Part shown: positions 1 through 9,360 of the stretch, one piece after another
How the letters are laid out: the number at the start of each line of letters is the position of its first letter
Position numbering within the stretch: the first letter of the stretch is position 1
NCBI RefSeq assembly: GCF_000717245.1
Contig: NZ_JNYQ01000015.1
Coordinates: 62,001-126,000 of the forward strand
Origin: Kitasatospora papulosa
Lineage (GTDB): Bacteria > Actinomycetota > Actinomycetes > Streptomycetales > Streptomycetaceae
Direction of reading: 5' to 3'
DNA length: 64,000 nucleotides
The notes under the pieces: generated by a model
What the model was told of the DNA's origin: nothing
Databases searched by the model: none
The model's input: only the letters and a program-made list of their open reading frames with translations
Position numbers and translations under genes: made by a program

Positions 1-1559
1 TCCTCGCGCTCAGCGGCGACGACACGTACACGGCCACCGGCGAGGTGCAGGTGCGTTCCGCGACCGCCGACCCCTTCGCCACCGGGGCGTCCGCCGACAA
101 GGGCATCAACATCGGCTCCGAGCGGCAGACCGCGGTGAGCGACACCGTGGGAGACCTGGCCGCCGGAACCCTGCTGAAGAAGGGCGACGACGTGACCGCC
201 CGGAAGCTGCTCGCCGGCCTCCAGGTGACGAACCCGCCCAACACCCTCACCCTGCGTTTCTCCTACACCGGTGCCAGTCCCGAGCAGGCCCGGGCCCGCG
301 CCGAGGCCCTGGCCAACGCCTATCTGGCCCATCGCAAGGCGCGGACCCAGGAGAGCATCGACAACATGGCGAACGGCTACCGCGCCCAGCTCGATCCGCT
401 GGAGGAGAAGCGCGACCTGCTGGAGGAACGCACCGGGGTCGACGCCGCGGACGACGTCAGCAGCGCACGCGCCAACATCATCGTCTCCATCTCCGAGCTG
501 AGCCGGAAGATCTCCGAGCTCAAGGCACTCGACACCACCCCCGGCTACCTCAACAAGAAGCCCGTCGCGCCCACCGAGCCCGCCGGCGCCGGGCTGCCGC
601 TGCTCCTCGGGCTGGGCGCGGTCGTGGGTCTCGCCCTCGGACTGCTGCTCTCCTGGGTGCGCCTCGTCTTCGACCCGGCCGTACGCTCACCCCGGGAGCT
701 CGTCCGCTCCCTCGGGGCGCCCCTGCTCGGCACCCTGCCCAGGGAGCGCGCCGCCGCGGGCGCCCTGCTCGCGATCGGGCGCAGCGGTTCGCGGCTCGCC
801 GAGGAGTACCGGGCGGTGGCCTTCCGGCTCGCCTACGACCCGTCGTTCGCGGAGCGCCGCCGGCTCCTGGTCACCGCCCCGCGCGGGGACAACGCGGCGG
901 CGTCCGCCGCGGCGGTCAACCTGGCCGCCGCCTTCGCCGAGATGGGCCGCGACGTCCTGCTCGTGGAGGCCGACCTCCGCACCCCGTCCCTCGCCCGTGA
1001 CCTGGGACCGGCCGCCCACGAGGTCCGGCCGCCGAGCTGGGCGGCGGAGGAGGGCGACCGTACCTGGCCGGCGGGCGGGCGATGCAACGTGGACGTGCCG
1101 GGATCCGGCGCGTTCGCCCTGGTGGCCGGGACCACCGCGGACAACGTGCCGCGCGCCCTGACCTCCGCGTCCGTCGCACGGATCGTGGCCGAGGCCGACC
1201 GCCCCGGCGCCGTGGTCATCGTGCTCGCCCCGCCGGTGCTGTCGTACGCCGACGCCGTCGCGCTCGTCGACCGGGTCGAGGGCGTCATGATCGTCTGCGA
1301 TCCTCGCGAGGTCCACCGCAGCGACCTGGAACGCATCCGGGAGATCATCAGCGCTTCCGGGGGACAGGTGCTCGGAGCCCTGCTCCACACCGGCAGGGGC
1401 AGGCTGGGACGGGGCGAACGCCGCTCCGGGTCCGGCCGGCGGCGCGGAGGCGGCGGACCGGGCGCCCCGGCCGTCGACGCGGACGCACCGGAGCTCACCA
1501 GGAACCCCGACGAGACCATGGGGCTGCGCACCTTCACCCTCCCGGGGGCGCGCCGGTGA
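1..1559 (+). CDS. Wzz/BY-kinase-like polysaccharide chain-length protein, 5' truncated by window
   Basis: The frame is open from base 3 of the window, so the true start lies upstream. The visible part reads as the periplasmic Wzz region (coiled, charged segment around 360-520), one transmembrane helix (about 590-660) and a cytoplasmic P-loop-type domain. The family sets polysaccharide chain length and, in actinobacteria, is often fused to a BY-kinase domain. The Walker A region is degenerate: the stretch after LLVTAPRGDN (about 866-920) lacks the GK(S/T) lysine. The Walker A'-like strand LLVEADLRTPSL is kept, with E where the first D is usual. The C-terminus has no tyrosine cluster. Kinase activity is therefore unlikely. 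Its stop overlaps the flippase start (GTGA), implying translational coupling in an exopolysaccharide operon. Confidence 0.8.
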   Translation, partial: LALSGDDTYTATGEVQVRSATADPFATGASADKGINIGSERQTAVSDTVGDLAAGTLLKKGDDVTARKLLAGLQVTNPPNTLTLRFSYTGASPEQARARAEALANAYLAHRKARTQESIDNMANGYRAQLDPLEEKRDLLEERTGVDAADDVSSARANIIVSISELSRKISELKALDTTPGYLNKKPVAPTEPAGAGLPLLLGLGAVVGLALGLLLSWVRLVFDPAVRSPRELVRSLGAPLLGTLPRERAAAGALLAIGRSGSRLAEEYRAVAFRLAYDPSFAERRRLLVTAPRGDNAAASAAAVNLAAAFAEMGRDVLLVEADLRTPSLARDLGPAAHEVRPPSWAAEEGDRTWPAGGRCNVDVPGSGAFALVAGTTADNVPRALTSASVARIVAEADRPGAVVIVLAPPVLSYADAVALVDRVEGVMIVCDPREVHRSDLERIREIISASGGQVLGALLHTGRGRLGRGERRSGSGRRRGGGGPGAPAVDADAPELTRNPDETMGLRTFTLPGARR

Positions 1560-2800
1560 GAGCCCGCACCGCGATCCTCTGCTCGGTCGCGGACCAGGGC
1601 GTGGCGGCGCTCACCAACATCCTGGTGCTCGTGGCCGCAGCCCGGCTCTCCACCGTCGCCGACTTCGCCCGCTTCTCCGCCGTCTACCTCGTCTTCACGG
1701 TCCTGCTGGGCGTCTCCGGCGCGTACACCGGGCAGCCCCTGGTCCTGCGGCGCGGCGCCGGTGCGGACGTCCGGGGCGCCTGCCGCTCGGCCGTCCTGTT
1801 CACCGTGGGGGCCTCAGCCGCCCTGGGCGGCCTGCTCGCCGCCGTCTGCCTGTTCGTCCCGGGGGACACCGCACGCGCCCTCGTGATGCTGGGCGCCGTC
1901 CTGCCGGTCGTGCTGGGGCAGGACGCCCTGCGCTACGCCTTCTCCACCCTCCAGAGCCCTCATCTCGCCCTGATTTCCGACCTGCTGAGGCTGGCCTGCG
2001 TGCTCGGCGCCCTGTCCGCCCAGGGCTACGGAGCCACCCCCGCCCGGCTGATCCTGGTCTGGGGACTCTCCGCCGTACCCGCCCTCGCGCTGTCCGCCGC
2101 ACTGCTGCACCGCGGCACGGCCGGGGCCCCGCTGCTGCTGCGTCCGCTGCTCCGGCGCGGTCACCTCGGGCAGCGCTTCGTCGTCGAGTTCGGTGTCGGC
2201 AACGCCGCCGGCCAGCTCTCCGTCCTCGGTCTCGGAGCCGTCGGCAATCCGCTCCTGGTCGGCGCGCTGCGCGGCGCGACGACCCTGTTCGGGCCGCTCA
2301 ACGTGCTGTTCACCTCCGCCACGTCCTTCGGCCCGCCGCTGCTCGGCCGGATCGGCGACGAGCGGCGCCGGGTACGGGCCACCGCTGGGCTCGCGGCCGT
2401 CCTCGCCGCGACCGCCGCCCTCTGGGCCACCGCGCTGGCGCTGCTGCCCGAGCGCGCGGGCCGGGAACTCCTGGGCGACACCTGGCCGACGGCCGCCGCC
2501 CTGCTCCCGGCGACCGGCAGCCAGTACGCGGCCATGGCCGCCGGCACCTGCGGACTGCTCGCCCTGCGCATGCTCGACCCGCGTACGACGCTGAGCATCC
2601 AGGTCGTCTTCTCGCTCACCGCCGTGGCACTGATGGCCGGCGGCTACGCCCTCGGCGGTGTCCCCGGGGCCGCCTGGGGGCTCTGCCTGGGATCGGTCTG
2701 CAAGGCCGCCGCCACCTGGACGCGGGTGATCCGGGTCCGGCGCCGGAAGCCGTCGCCCGAGGAGGCCGTCACCGCCGACGCGCTGTCCTCCGCTCCTTGA
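1556..2800 (+). CDS. Wzx-type polysaccharide flippase (MATE/PST superfamily)
   Basis: About 414 residues, almost entirely hydrophobic helices separated by short Arg-rich loops, as expected for a lipid-linked oligosaccharide flippase with about 12 membrane segments. The start is GTG at 1556, overlapping the upstream TGA by 4 nt. Longer readings run back through the Wzz gene and have no membrane character. Its role is inferred from topology and from neighbours (chain-length protein before, polymerase after, glycosyltransferases beyond): it should move undecaprenyl-linked repeat units across the membrane. The last 32 bp overlap the convergently transcribed polymerase gene. Confidence 0.75.
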   Translation: MRARTAILCSVADQGVAALTNILVLVAAARLSTVADFARFSAVYLVFTVLLGVSGAYTGQPLVLRRGAGADVRGACRSAVLFTVGASAALGGLLAAVCLFVPGDTARALVMLGAVLPVVLGQDALRYAFSTLQSPHLALISDLLRLACVLGALSAQGYGATPARLILVWGLSAVPALALSAALLHRGTAGAPLLLRPLLRRGHLGQRFVVEFGVGNAAGQLSVLGLGAVGNPLLVGALRGATTLFGPLNVLFTSATSFGPPLLGRIGDERRRVRATAGLAAVLAATAALWATALALLPERAGRELLGDTWPTAAALLPATGSQYAAMAAGTCGLLALRMLDPRTTLSIQVVFSLTAVALMAGGYALGGVPGAAWGLCLGSVCKAAATWTRVIRVRRRKPSPEEAVTADALSSAP

Positions 2801-4310
2801 ACGTGCTGATCAGCAGCAGACACAGCGCGGCGATGGCCAGCTTCCCCGCCGCCTGCAGGAGCGGGCCGCGCAGCAGGATGAAGGTGTATCCGGCGATCAG
2901 CGGCGCGGCGACGGCCAGCACACTCCCGGGGCCGGGCCCCGCCCGGGTGACGGCCAGCGCGTAGCGTCGGTCGGTGCGGGCCACCGCGTAGCCGATCAGT
3001 GCGAGCCCGCCGATCACCCCGGAGGCGCCGAAGTCGACCCAGAACTCGGTCCACAGCGGGGCCGAGAGGTTGGTCATGCGCAGCCCCATCCACTGCCCGA
3101 CCCGGACCCCGGTGTCCTCCGGCTTCCCGCTCCACACCGCGCGTGGCACGAAGAACAGTGCGGAGCCGCTCAGCTGGCGGCCGTAGGTGTGGCCCCGGGT
3201 GTCGACCCACGAGATGGTGTTGGCGAACATCACCATCTGGTCGTAGTCCTTGGTCACCAGCGGCTCGAAGACCGAGGCCGACTGTGCGGGCCGCTGTGCT
3301 TCGTCGTCGTACCGGAACTTGTCGGCGTACGGGAACACCACCAGAGCCCCCACCACCCCTGTCGCCAGCACCACGCGGTAGATCGCCGCACTGCTCGGGA
3401 ACGCGGTGAACACGAAGGCCATCAACACCGTCAGGAACCAGTAACGAGCGTTGGAGACCGGGTTGTTCACCACGAGGTTCAGTGCCACCAGCGCCACCCA
3501 CACCAGTGCGGTCGACGGGGTGCGCCGGGCCCGGTAGGACGTCGCCAGACGGCGGGTGTAGAAGAGCAGCGCCAGCAGCGCCGGGACCTGGCCGAAGCCC
3601 TTGACGAACGCCGAGCCGACATTGGACCCTTCCGAGACCACCCCGCTCGCCGCGACGGTCTCGTTGATCTCCTGCCGGCTGGAGAAGAAGACCGAGGGCC
3701 CGCCCAGCTTCATCACGTAGAACGCGCTCGCCGCGAACGCCAGCAGCACCAGCAGTCGTAGCCGCAGCGGATGCGCCACGGCCTGCCCCCCGCCCGGGCT
3801 CCGCGGCGAGGGCGTACGGCGCCGCAGCGGGCGCCGCGAGGCCAGCAGCGCCCCCAGGTCGAAGGCGGCGCACCCCACCAGGACCAGCGCGACGGCCGTG
3901 ATCAGGTCCTGGCGCGGTCCCACCATCGGCGTCGGCGTCTGCCCGATCACCACCTGGGCGAAGGGCGCCACGCCCATGGCGATGTACACGAACATCCAGA
4001 AGACGCCCTGAAGCAGCCGCCGCCTGGTGGAGAGGATCATCGTCGCCAGCCGGGCTCCCGCATAGCAGGTCAGCACCAACTGGAGCCAGTACGCGGTGTC
4101 CTTGACTCCGCTGCCGGGCTGGGCGGCGATCACCGCGGGCAGGAAGCACACCAAGCCTAGGATGAGGGGCACGGACAGGGCCCGCGACAGCATCGACCAG
4201 GCGATAGGCCGCTCGGGCGGCTCCGGGAGGCCGCCCCGGGTACGTGCCCACTCCGGACTCGCGACCGCGCGGGCGTCCTGCTCCTGCGTCGATGTGTGCA
4301 CCGACGTCAT
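2769..4310 (-). CDS. Wzy-like O-antigen/exopolysaccharide polymerase
   Basis: A 513-residue integral membrane protein with at least ten hydrophobic helices and one larger polar loop in the C-terminal half (containing the GHTYGRQLSG stretch), the usual layout of Wzy polymerases and WaaL ligases. The family joins lipid-linked repeat units outside the membrane. Sequence conservation in the family is low, so the call rests on topology plus position between a flippase and glycosyltransferases. I chose ATG at 4310, which has a G-run ribosome-binding site just upstream; an in-frame start at 4343 would add 11 residues. It converges on the flippase with a 32-bp coding overlap. Confidence 0.65.
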   Translation of the reverse strand: MTSVHTSTQEQDARAVASPEWARTRGGLPEPPERPIAWSMLSRALSVPLILGLVCFLPAVIAAQPGSGVKDTAYWLQLVLTCYAGARLATMILSTRRRLLQGVFWMFVYIAMGVAPFAQVVIGQTPTPMVGPRQDLITAVALVLVGCAAFDLGALLASRRPLRRRTPSPRSPGGGQAVAHPLRLRLLVLLAFAASAFYVMKLGGPSVFFSSRQEINETVAASGVVSEGSNVGSAFVKGFGQVPALLALLFYTRRLATSYRARRTPSTALVWVALVALNLVVNNPVSNARYWFLTVLMAFVFTAFPSSAAIYRVVLATGVVGALVVFPYADKFRYDDEAQRPAQSASVFEPLVTKDYDQMVMFANTISWVDTRGHTYGRQLSGSALFFVPRAVWSGKPEDTGVRVGQWMGLRMTNLSAPLWTEFWVDFGASGVIGGLALIGYAVARTDRRYALAVTRAGPGPGSVLAVAAPLIAGYTFILLRGPLLQAAGKLAIAALCLLLISTFKERRTARRR

Positions 4311-4418
4311 GCGCCCCCCCGGGATCAGTGAACCACTGAACACTCTAACGAATCAGCCCACTTGAAGGAGTGCGATGGATACCCTGTGAATTACTGGCCA
4401 CAGTCGAGGGGAACTCTG

Positions 4419-5579
4419 GTGAAGGTCCTGCATGTCGTCACGCTGCACACTCCGGACCATGCCTTCGGCGGGCCGACCCGGGTGGCGTTCAACCTCTCCA
4501 AGGTTCAGCGGGCGCACGGCGACGACGCGCGCGTCATGGCCCTCGGAGACGGCTTTCCCGACGGTGAACTGCCCAGCCATGTCGAGGGAGTTCCCGTCCA
4601 CCTCTTCCAGGCACGGCATCTGCTCCCGATGTTCGAGGTCAGCGGCATCACCTCCGCCGCGCTGCTGCGCACCGCACGCCGCATGATGCGCGGTGCCGAC
4701 CTCGTACACGTCCATCTGATGAGGGACCTGGTGACCCTTCCGGCGGCGCTCCTCGCGCTCGCGACCCGTACGCCCCTGGTCGTCCAGACCCACGGCATGA
4801 TCGACCCCACCGAGAAGAAGGTCGCCCAGCTCACCGACGTCCTCGGGGTCCGCAAGGTGCTGCGCGAGGCCGACGCCGTCCTGCACCTCACCGAGATGGA
4901 GCGGATCGACGTGAACGCGGTGGCCGCGCCGACCGTCCTCACCAACACCGTCAGGCTGGTCAACGGCGTCCGTCCGCAGGAGCGCAAGCCCGCCCGCGAA
5001 CCCGGGCGCCCACCGACCGTGCTGTACCTCGCCCGCATCCAGGAGCGCAAGCGGCCCGAGGACTTCATCGCCGCGATGCCGCACGTCCTGGCCCGCCACC
5101 CGGACGCCCGCTTCGTGCTGGCCGGACCGGACACCGGCGCGCTGGCCGGCACCCTTGCCCTCGCCCGGAAGCTGGGCGTCACGGACTCCCTCGACCATGT
5201 GGGGCCGCTGGAGCACGACGAGGTGCTGGCCGCCGGGCGCGAGGCGGACGTGTACGTGCTGCCGGCGATCGAGGAGCCGTTCCCGGTCTCGGTCCTGGAG
5301 GCGATGTCGGTCGGCACTCCGGTCGTCATCACCCGTACCTGCGGGCAGGGCCCCGATGTGTCGGGGGCCGGCGCGGGCCGGGTCATCGACAGCCGCGTCG
5401 GCGAGGACGCGGCCAACGCCCGCAAGGTCGCCGACGCGATCCTGGAGCTGCTGGAGCCGGAGGCCGCGGAGCAGGCGGGCAAGGCCGCATGGCAGCTCGT
5501 CAACGACCAGTTCACCATCGAGGCCGTCACCGCCACCCTCCGGCAGACCTACGAGGACGTGGTCCGCCGGAGGAGGTGA
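4419..5579 (+). CDS. glycosyltransferase family 4 (GT-B fold)
   Basis: 386 residues with the two-Rossmann GT-B layout. The N-terminal acceptor half starts KVLHVVTLHTPDHAFGGPTR. The C-terminal donor half has a VLYLARIQERKRPEDFI strand and the E-x7-E type nucleotide-sugar motif in LPAIEEPFPVSVLEAMSVG. It probably transfers a sugar onto the lipid-linked repeat unit in the cytoplasm. GTG at 4419 is preferred because GAGGGGA lies about six bases upstream; a TTG at 4362 in the same frame lacks this and adds residues unlike a Rossmann start. It ends 3 bp before the end of the convergent GT2 gene, leaving no room for a terminator between them. Confidence 0.85.
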   Translation: MKVLHVVTLHTPDHAFGGPTRVAFNLSKVQRAHGDDARVMALGDGFPDGELPSHVEGVPVHLFQARHLLPMFEVSGITSAALLRTARRMMRGADLVHVHLMRDLVTLPAALLALATRTPLVVQTHGMIDPTEKKVAQLTDVLGVRKVLREADAVLHLTEMERIDVNAVAAPTVLTNTVRLVNGVRPQERKPAREPGRPPTVLYLARIQERKRPEDFIAAMPHVLARHPDARFVLAGPDTGALAGTLALARKLGVTDSLDHVGPLEHDEVLAAGREADVYVLPAIEEPFPVSVLEAMSVGTPVVITRTCGQGPDVSGAGAGRVIDSRVGEDAANARKVADAILELLEPEAAEQAGKAAWQLVNDQFTIEAVTATLRQTYEDVVRRRR

Positions 5580-5582
5580 CAC

Positions 5583-6410
5583 TCAACCCGCTCTGCCCTC
5601 GCGGGACTTCAGGGCGATCTGCCAGCGGTAGAAGCTCATCGCGAGGGCGAAGTCCAGGCCCGCACGCCCGTCGAGGAAGCCCCTCCGGTAGACGTACATG
5701 TAGGCGAAGGACACCAGCGGCTTGAACGGCGCCTTGTGGAAGAGCTGCCCCTGACGGGACTTCACCCTCCGCACCTGCTCCTTGACGTCGGGGTGGTGTT
5801 CCAGCCACGCCTCCCAGTCCGAGTAGCGGTTGTGCCGCTCGAACCAGGCGGTGACCGGGTCCAGGTCCTGGTGCTCGATGGGGTTGCTCAGCGCCTCGGC
5901 CGTCGACGCGACCGGCTGGTAGTGCCCCTCGACCTCACCGATGCCGGGGGCCGCGAGGTCACCGACCTCCGGGTAGTAGCACCTGGTCCGGTCGGTCAGG
6001 GACCGCTTGCGGATGGTGTAGCCGTGGCGGAGCCGCTTTCCCGAGAACCAGTAACCCAGCGGTATGTCGTACGCCGCCGGTTTCGGGCCGTCCCGGTCGG
6101 CGAAGATCCTCCGCAGCTCCGCGAGCAGCCCGGGGCTGAGCCGCTCGTCACCGTCGAGCAGCAGGATCCAGTCCAGATCGGTACGGACGTTCTCCAGGCA
6201 CCACTGCTTCTTGCGGGGATGCCCTCCGTCCCAGGTGTAGGTGACCACCTCGGCCCCGCACTCCTCGGCGATCTTCGCCGTGTCGTCGGTGCTGTGGGAG
6301 TCCACCACGACGACCGCCTCGAAGTGGCCCAGGACCGACTTCACCGCCTCGGCGATGTTCAGTCCCTCGTTCTTCGTGGGGATCGCGACGGCGATCGGCA
6401 GCTTGTTCAT
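5583..6410 (-). CDS. glycosyltransferase family 2
   Basis: 275 residues with a GT-A fold: AVAIPTKNEGLNIAEAV at the N-terminus, the VVVVDSHSTDDT nucleotide-binding strand and a DGDE metal/sugar motif (DxD) near residue 95. The family resembles WaaE-like glucosyltransferases. The start is ATG at 6410, preceded by GAGGAGA and overlapping the stop of the lipoprotein gene (ATGA). The long upstream extension of this frame is a shadow of that gene. It is the last gene of the five-gene gmd unit, so it probably adds a sugar (possibly fucose or mannose) to the exopolysaccharide repeat. Donor identity cannot be read from sequence. Confidence 0.85.
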   Translation of the reverse strand: MNKLPIAVAIPTKNEGLNIAEAVKSVLGHFEAVVVVDSHSTDDTAKIAEECGAEVVTYTWDGGHPRKKQWCLENVRTDLDWILLLDGDERLSPGLLAELRRIFADRDGPKPAAYDIPLGYWFSGKRLRHGYTIRKRSLTDRTRCYYPEVGDLAAPGIGEVEGHYQPVASTAEALSNPIEHQDLDPVTAWFERHNRYSDWEAWLEHHPDVKEQVRRVKSRQGQLFHKAPFKPLVSFAYMYVYRRGFLDGRAGLDFALAMSFYRWQIALKSREGRAG

Positions 6411-7108
6411 CCGTTCTCTCCTCGGGGCAACCAGGCGTAGCAGCCTGTGGAGGTGAAGGCGCGGGCTGACTTCGGGACGGTGATCTCCACCGGCTTCCCG
6501 GTGGCGGAGGAGCCCGCGGCGAGCTCCTTGCCCCCGGCCCCGGTCAGCTGCCAGCTGCACGCGGTGGTCGGTGAGACGGCCCTGTACCGTCCCGGCCGGA
6601 TCTTCGCTCCCTCGTAGGTGCCGTCGGCGTAACCGAGGGCGGCCTCGTCCACGAGGTCCTGGTGCCGCGGGCAGAGATGCGTGACGGCCGGCTTCGCGTC
6701 CACGACCTCGCCGGAGACGATCGCCCCGACGGCGATGTCCCGGTCGGCCTTGACCAGGTACCGGAGCCGGTCACAGGTCTCCTGCCCCGTCTGGAGCACC
6801 GCGGCGGGGTCCATCCCCTCGGGCACGCGGTCGGTCAGGTACTCCTTCTGCTTCTCGGTGAGGGAACCCGTGGCCGGGGTGATCTCCCCGGCGGGCGCCT
6901 TCGCGGGGTCACTGGACTTCCGGGGCGTCGGAGCCGTCGTACCGGCCGCCGGGCCGGCCACGGAGGGTGTGGCGGAGGCCACCGCGGACGGCTTGCCGCC
7001 CGCCGCGGCCTCCGTGCCCCCGCCGCCGGACCCGCCGGACGAGCCGCAGGCGGCCAGCACCGCCGTCGCGAGCGCGACGGCGGCACCGGCCAGGAACGGG
7101 TATCTCAC
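6407..7108 (-). CDS. putative secreted lipoprotein of unknown function
   Basis: 233 residues. The N-terminus is a lipoprotein signal peptide: hydrophobic stretch then LAAC lipobox at residues 18-21, followed by a Gly/Ser and Ala/Pro/Thr-rich linker to about residue 80. The C-terminal 150 residues hold a predicted beta-rich domain with paired cysteines (including TACSWQL and TGCYAWL) of a kind frequent in actinobacterial cell-surface proteins. I do not recognise a named family. The start is GTG at 7108, overlapping the upstream stop (GTGA), and its own stop overlaps the GT2 start. It is therefore locked into the gmd operon and may act outside the membrane on exported polymer. Confidence 0.65.
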   Translation of the reverse strand: MRYPFLAGAAVALATAVLAACGSSGGSGGGGTEAAAGGKPSAVASATPSVAGPAAGTTAPTPRKSSDPAKAPAGEITPATGSLTEKQKEYLTDRVPEGMDPAAVLQTGQETCDRLRYLVKADRDIAVGAIVSGEVVDAKPAVTHLCPRHQDLVDEAALGYADGTYEGAKIRPGRYRAVSPTTACSWQLTGAGGKELAAGSSATGKPVEITVPKSARAFTSTGCYAWLPRGENG

Positions 7109-9360
7109 TCACTCGTCCTCAGGGCGTAGTGCGCGCTGACCTGGGAAGCGCTCAGCGCGGTCGGGTACACGGCCGTCTCGTCGATCTGGCCGGCGAAGAA
7201 GTTGCTGGTCGGGCGGTTCGGCCAGTTGGCCAGGTTGTCGCCGCCGACCCGCCAGTACCCCGGGTAGTTCTCGCTGCCCGAGAAGAGGAAGTTGGACGCC
7301 CGCAGCTGCCCGTCCACGTACAGCGCCATCCCGCCGGTGCCCTGCGTGGCGACGACGTGGTGCCAGTTGCCGTCGTTGTACGCGCCCGTCGTGGTGACGG
7401 TGCGGTAGCCGCCGCTGTAGACGCCGAAGACGAGGCGACCGTTGTTGGCCATGTAGACCTGCTTGTCGTAGCGGGTGCTGTTCTGCATGGTCAGGTTGCC
7501 GAACCCGATGACCTTGCCACCCCGGGTGGTGGTGGTCCTGATCCAGGTCTCCACGGAGAAGCGGGTGGGTGACGCGTGCAGCTTGTTGCTGTACGCGTAC
7601 TCCGCGGCGCCGTCGAAACCGATGGCGGTCGAGTCGCCCGCGATCGCGGCAGGCGTCTGGCGGTAGGACGGGCCGTTGCGCAGGAAGCCGTTGTTCAGCT
7701 GCCCGGTGGTGTCCGCCGCGAAAGTGGAGGTGCCCTCGTCGTAGCGCCAGTAGAGCGAGGCGCCGTCGGACAGCACCCGTGCCGGATAGGGCTGGGTGGA
7801 GGACGCGACGGTCGCCGACTGCGCCGGGGACTTGGCGCTGGTGTTGGTGCCGTCGCTCGCGGTGATGCGGTACGAGTGCGTCTCACCCACCGCCACGTCC
7901 GTGTCCGTCCACTTCAGCTGCGGACGGTTCCAGGAGAGCGAGTACCCCGTGACCGTGTGCACCGGAGTGCTCGCACCGTCCTTGTAGATCCGGTAGGTCA
8001 GTTCACCGTCGTCCGTGTCGAAGCTGGTCTGCCACTGGACGTCGATCCGGCCCGGGGTGATCGTGGAGAGACTGACGTTGGGCACCCAGGGCGCCCCGGT
8101 GTCCGGTCCGTCGGCGAACCGGGTCAGCCCCTGCTGGCCGGTGCCGTTGACGGTGGTGAACTCGCCGCCGACCCAGAGGTAGTGGCGGCCGCCCTTGTCG
8201 GTCTGGGTCATGACCCGCGGCCCGACGGGCTCACCGATGCCGTCGTTCGTGTCCGGGAACCAGGGCAGGAGCGTCGGGTCGTCCACCGACTGGGCCAGCA
8301 GGTGCTTGCGCGGCTGGTCCGGGAAGCCGCCCATGCTGGCGCAGTCGTGGGCGTGGCTTCCGCTGTACAGCACGCCCGCGTGGACCAGCACGGCCTGGGT
8401 GGCGCCCAGGCAGGTGTCCCGCCAGCGCTGCTGGTAGTCGTCGAGGTCGATGGCGATCCGGCCGTCGAACACCCCGCCGCCGGTGCCCTCGTTGGCGGTG
8501 TACAGCCCCGTCGCGTCCGTGGTGAGGTCCTGCACGGTCGAGGTGTTGGGGATGAAGCCCGGGTAGCTCTTGGTGAGCGCGCCGGTGGTGGCGTCGACCA
8601 CGGCCAGGGCGTGCGAGGTGGTGCCGTTCACGGTGAAGAAGTCACCGCCGAGCACCACGTGCTGCCCGTCCGGGGTCACCTGGACCGCCCTGGCCACCTC
8701 GTCCGCGTTGGCGGTCCACGGCAGCAGGGACGCGCCGGTGGTGACGGCGGCGAACTTGTTCCGGGTCTGGCCGCCCACGCTGTTGAAGTCACCGGCCAGG
8801 TAGACGGTGTCCGCGGTGACGTCCAGGGCCCGCACCGTCGCCGAGACGGCGATCTTGAAGTTCTGGCGCGGCGTGCAGGTCGCCGTGTCCACGGCCACGA
8901 TGTTGCTGACGCCCACCCCGTTCACCGCGCCGAACTGTCCGCCGGCGTACAGGGTTCCGCCGTCCGGGGAGAGCGCGAGGGCTCGCACCGTCGCCGTCCC
9001 CGAGGACAGGGTGAACGACAGGCTGCACCCGGTCGGCGCGCCGGTCGCCGCGTCGAACGCGGCGAAGTTGACCGCGGGCTCCTCCGAGGTGCCCGCCGCC
9101 GCGTCCGGCGGCCGGACGGTGGAGAAGGTGCCGCCGGCGTAGACGACCCCGTCCGTCGCGGCCATCGACCAGACGATGCCGTTGGTCTGCCACGTGGTGA
9201 GGTCGTCCGCCGTGATCGACACCGGCGGTGTGAGCGCCGCCGCCGGGGAGGCCCCGGCCGCTGTCGCGGTCAGGGCTCCGGCGAACAGGCAGAGCGCGGC
9301 GGACGCGGCCCGCACACGGCCGCTCCCCCCATGTCTCCGCCCCGTGCTTCCGTTCATCAT
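7105..9360 (-). CDS. secreted beta-propeller / FN3 / LamG (concanavalin A-like) protein
   Basis: 751 residues with a Sec signal peptide (residues about 1-42, ending in an Ala-rich cleavage region). Residues about 50-420 carry repeated blade-like units with YAGG.F / LGGDFFTVNG / VGGEFTTVNG motifs, as in DUF5122-type propellers. A fibronectin type III-like segment follows (about 425-520). A C-terminal LamG/concanavalin A-like lectin domain (about 550-745) has FSVETWIRTTT and NWHHVVATQGTGGMALYVDG. This architecture suggests binding of an extracellular glycan. No catalytic residues are evident. It overlaps both neighbours by 4 nt within the gmd operon, an unusual placement that ties it to fucose-containing polysaccharide. 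Confidence 0.8.
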   Translation of the reverse strand: MMNGSTGRRHGGSGRVRAASAALCLFAGALTATAAGASPAAALTPPVSITADDLTTWQTNGIVWSMAATDGVVYAGGTFSTVRPPDAAAGTSEEPAVNFAAFDAATGAPTGCSLSFTLSSGTATVRALALSPDGGTLYAGGQFGAVNGVGVSNIVAVDTATCTPRQNFKIAVSATVRALDVTADTVYLAGDFNSVGGQTRNKFAAVTTGASLLPWTANADEVARAVQVTPDGQHVVLGGDFFTVNGTTSHALAVVDATTGALTKSYPGFIPNTSTVQDLTTDATGLYTANEGTGGGVFDGRIAIDLDDYQQRWRDTCLGATQAVLVHAGVLYSGSHAHDCASMGGFPDQPRKHLLAQSVDDPTLLPWFPDTNDGIGEPVGPRVMTQTDKGGRHYLWVGGEFTTVNGTGQQGLTRFADGPDTGAPWVPNVSLSTITPGRIDVQWQTSFDTDDGELTYRIYKDGASTPVHTVTGYSLSWNRPQLKWTDTDVAVGETHSYRITASDGTNTSAKSPAQSATVASSTQPYPARVLSDGASLYWRYDEGTSTFAADTTGQLNNGFLRNGPSYRQTPAAIAGDSTAIGFDGAAEYAYSNKLHASPTRFSVETWIRTTTTRGGKVIGFGNLTMQNSTRYDKQVYMANNGRLVFGVYSGGYRTVTTTGAYNDGNWHHVVATQGTGGMALYVDGQLRASNFLFSGSENYPGYWRVGGDNLANWPNRPTSNFFAGQIDETAVYPTALSASQVSAHYALRTSE

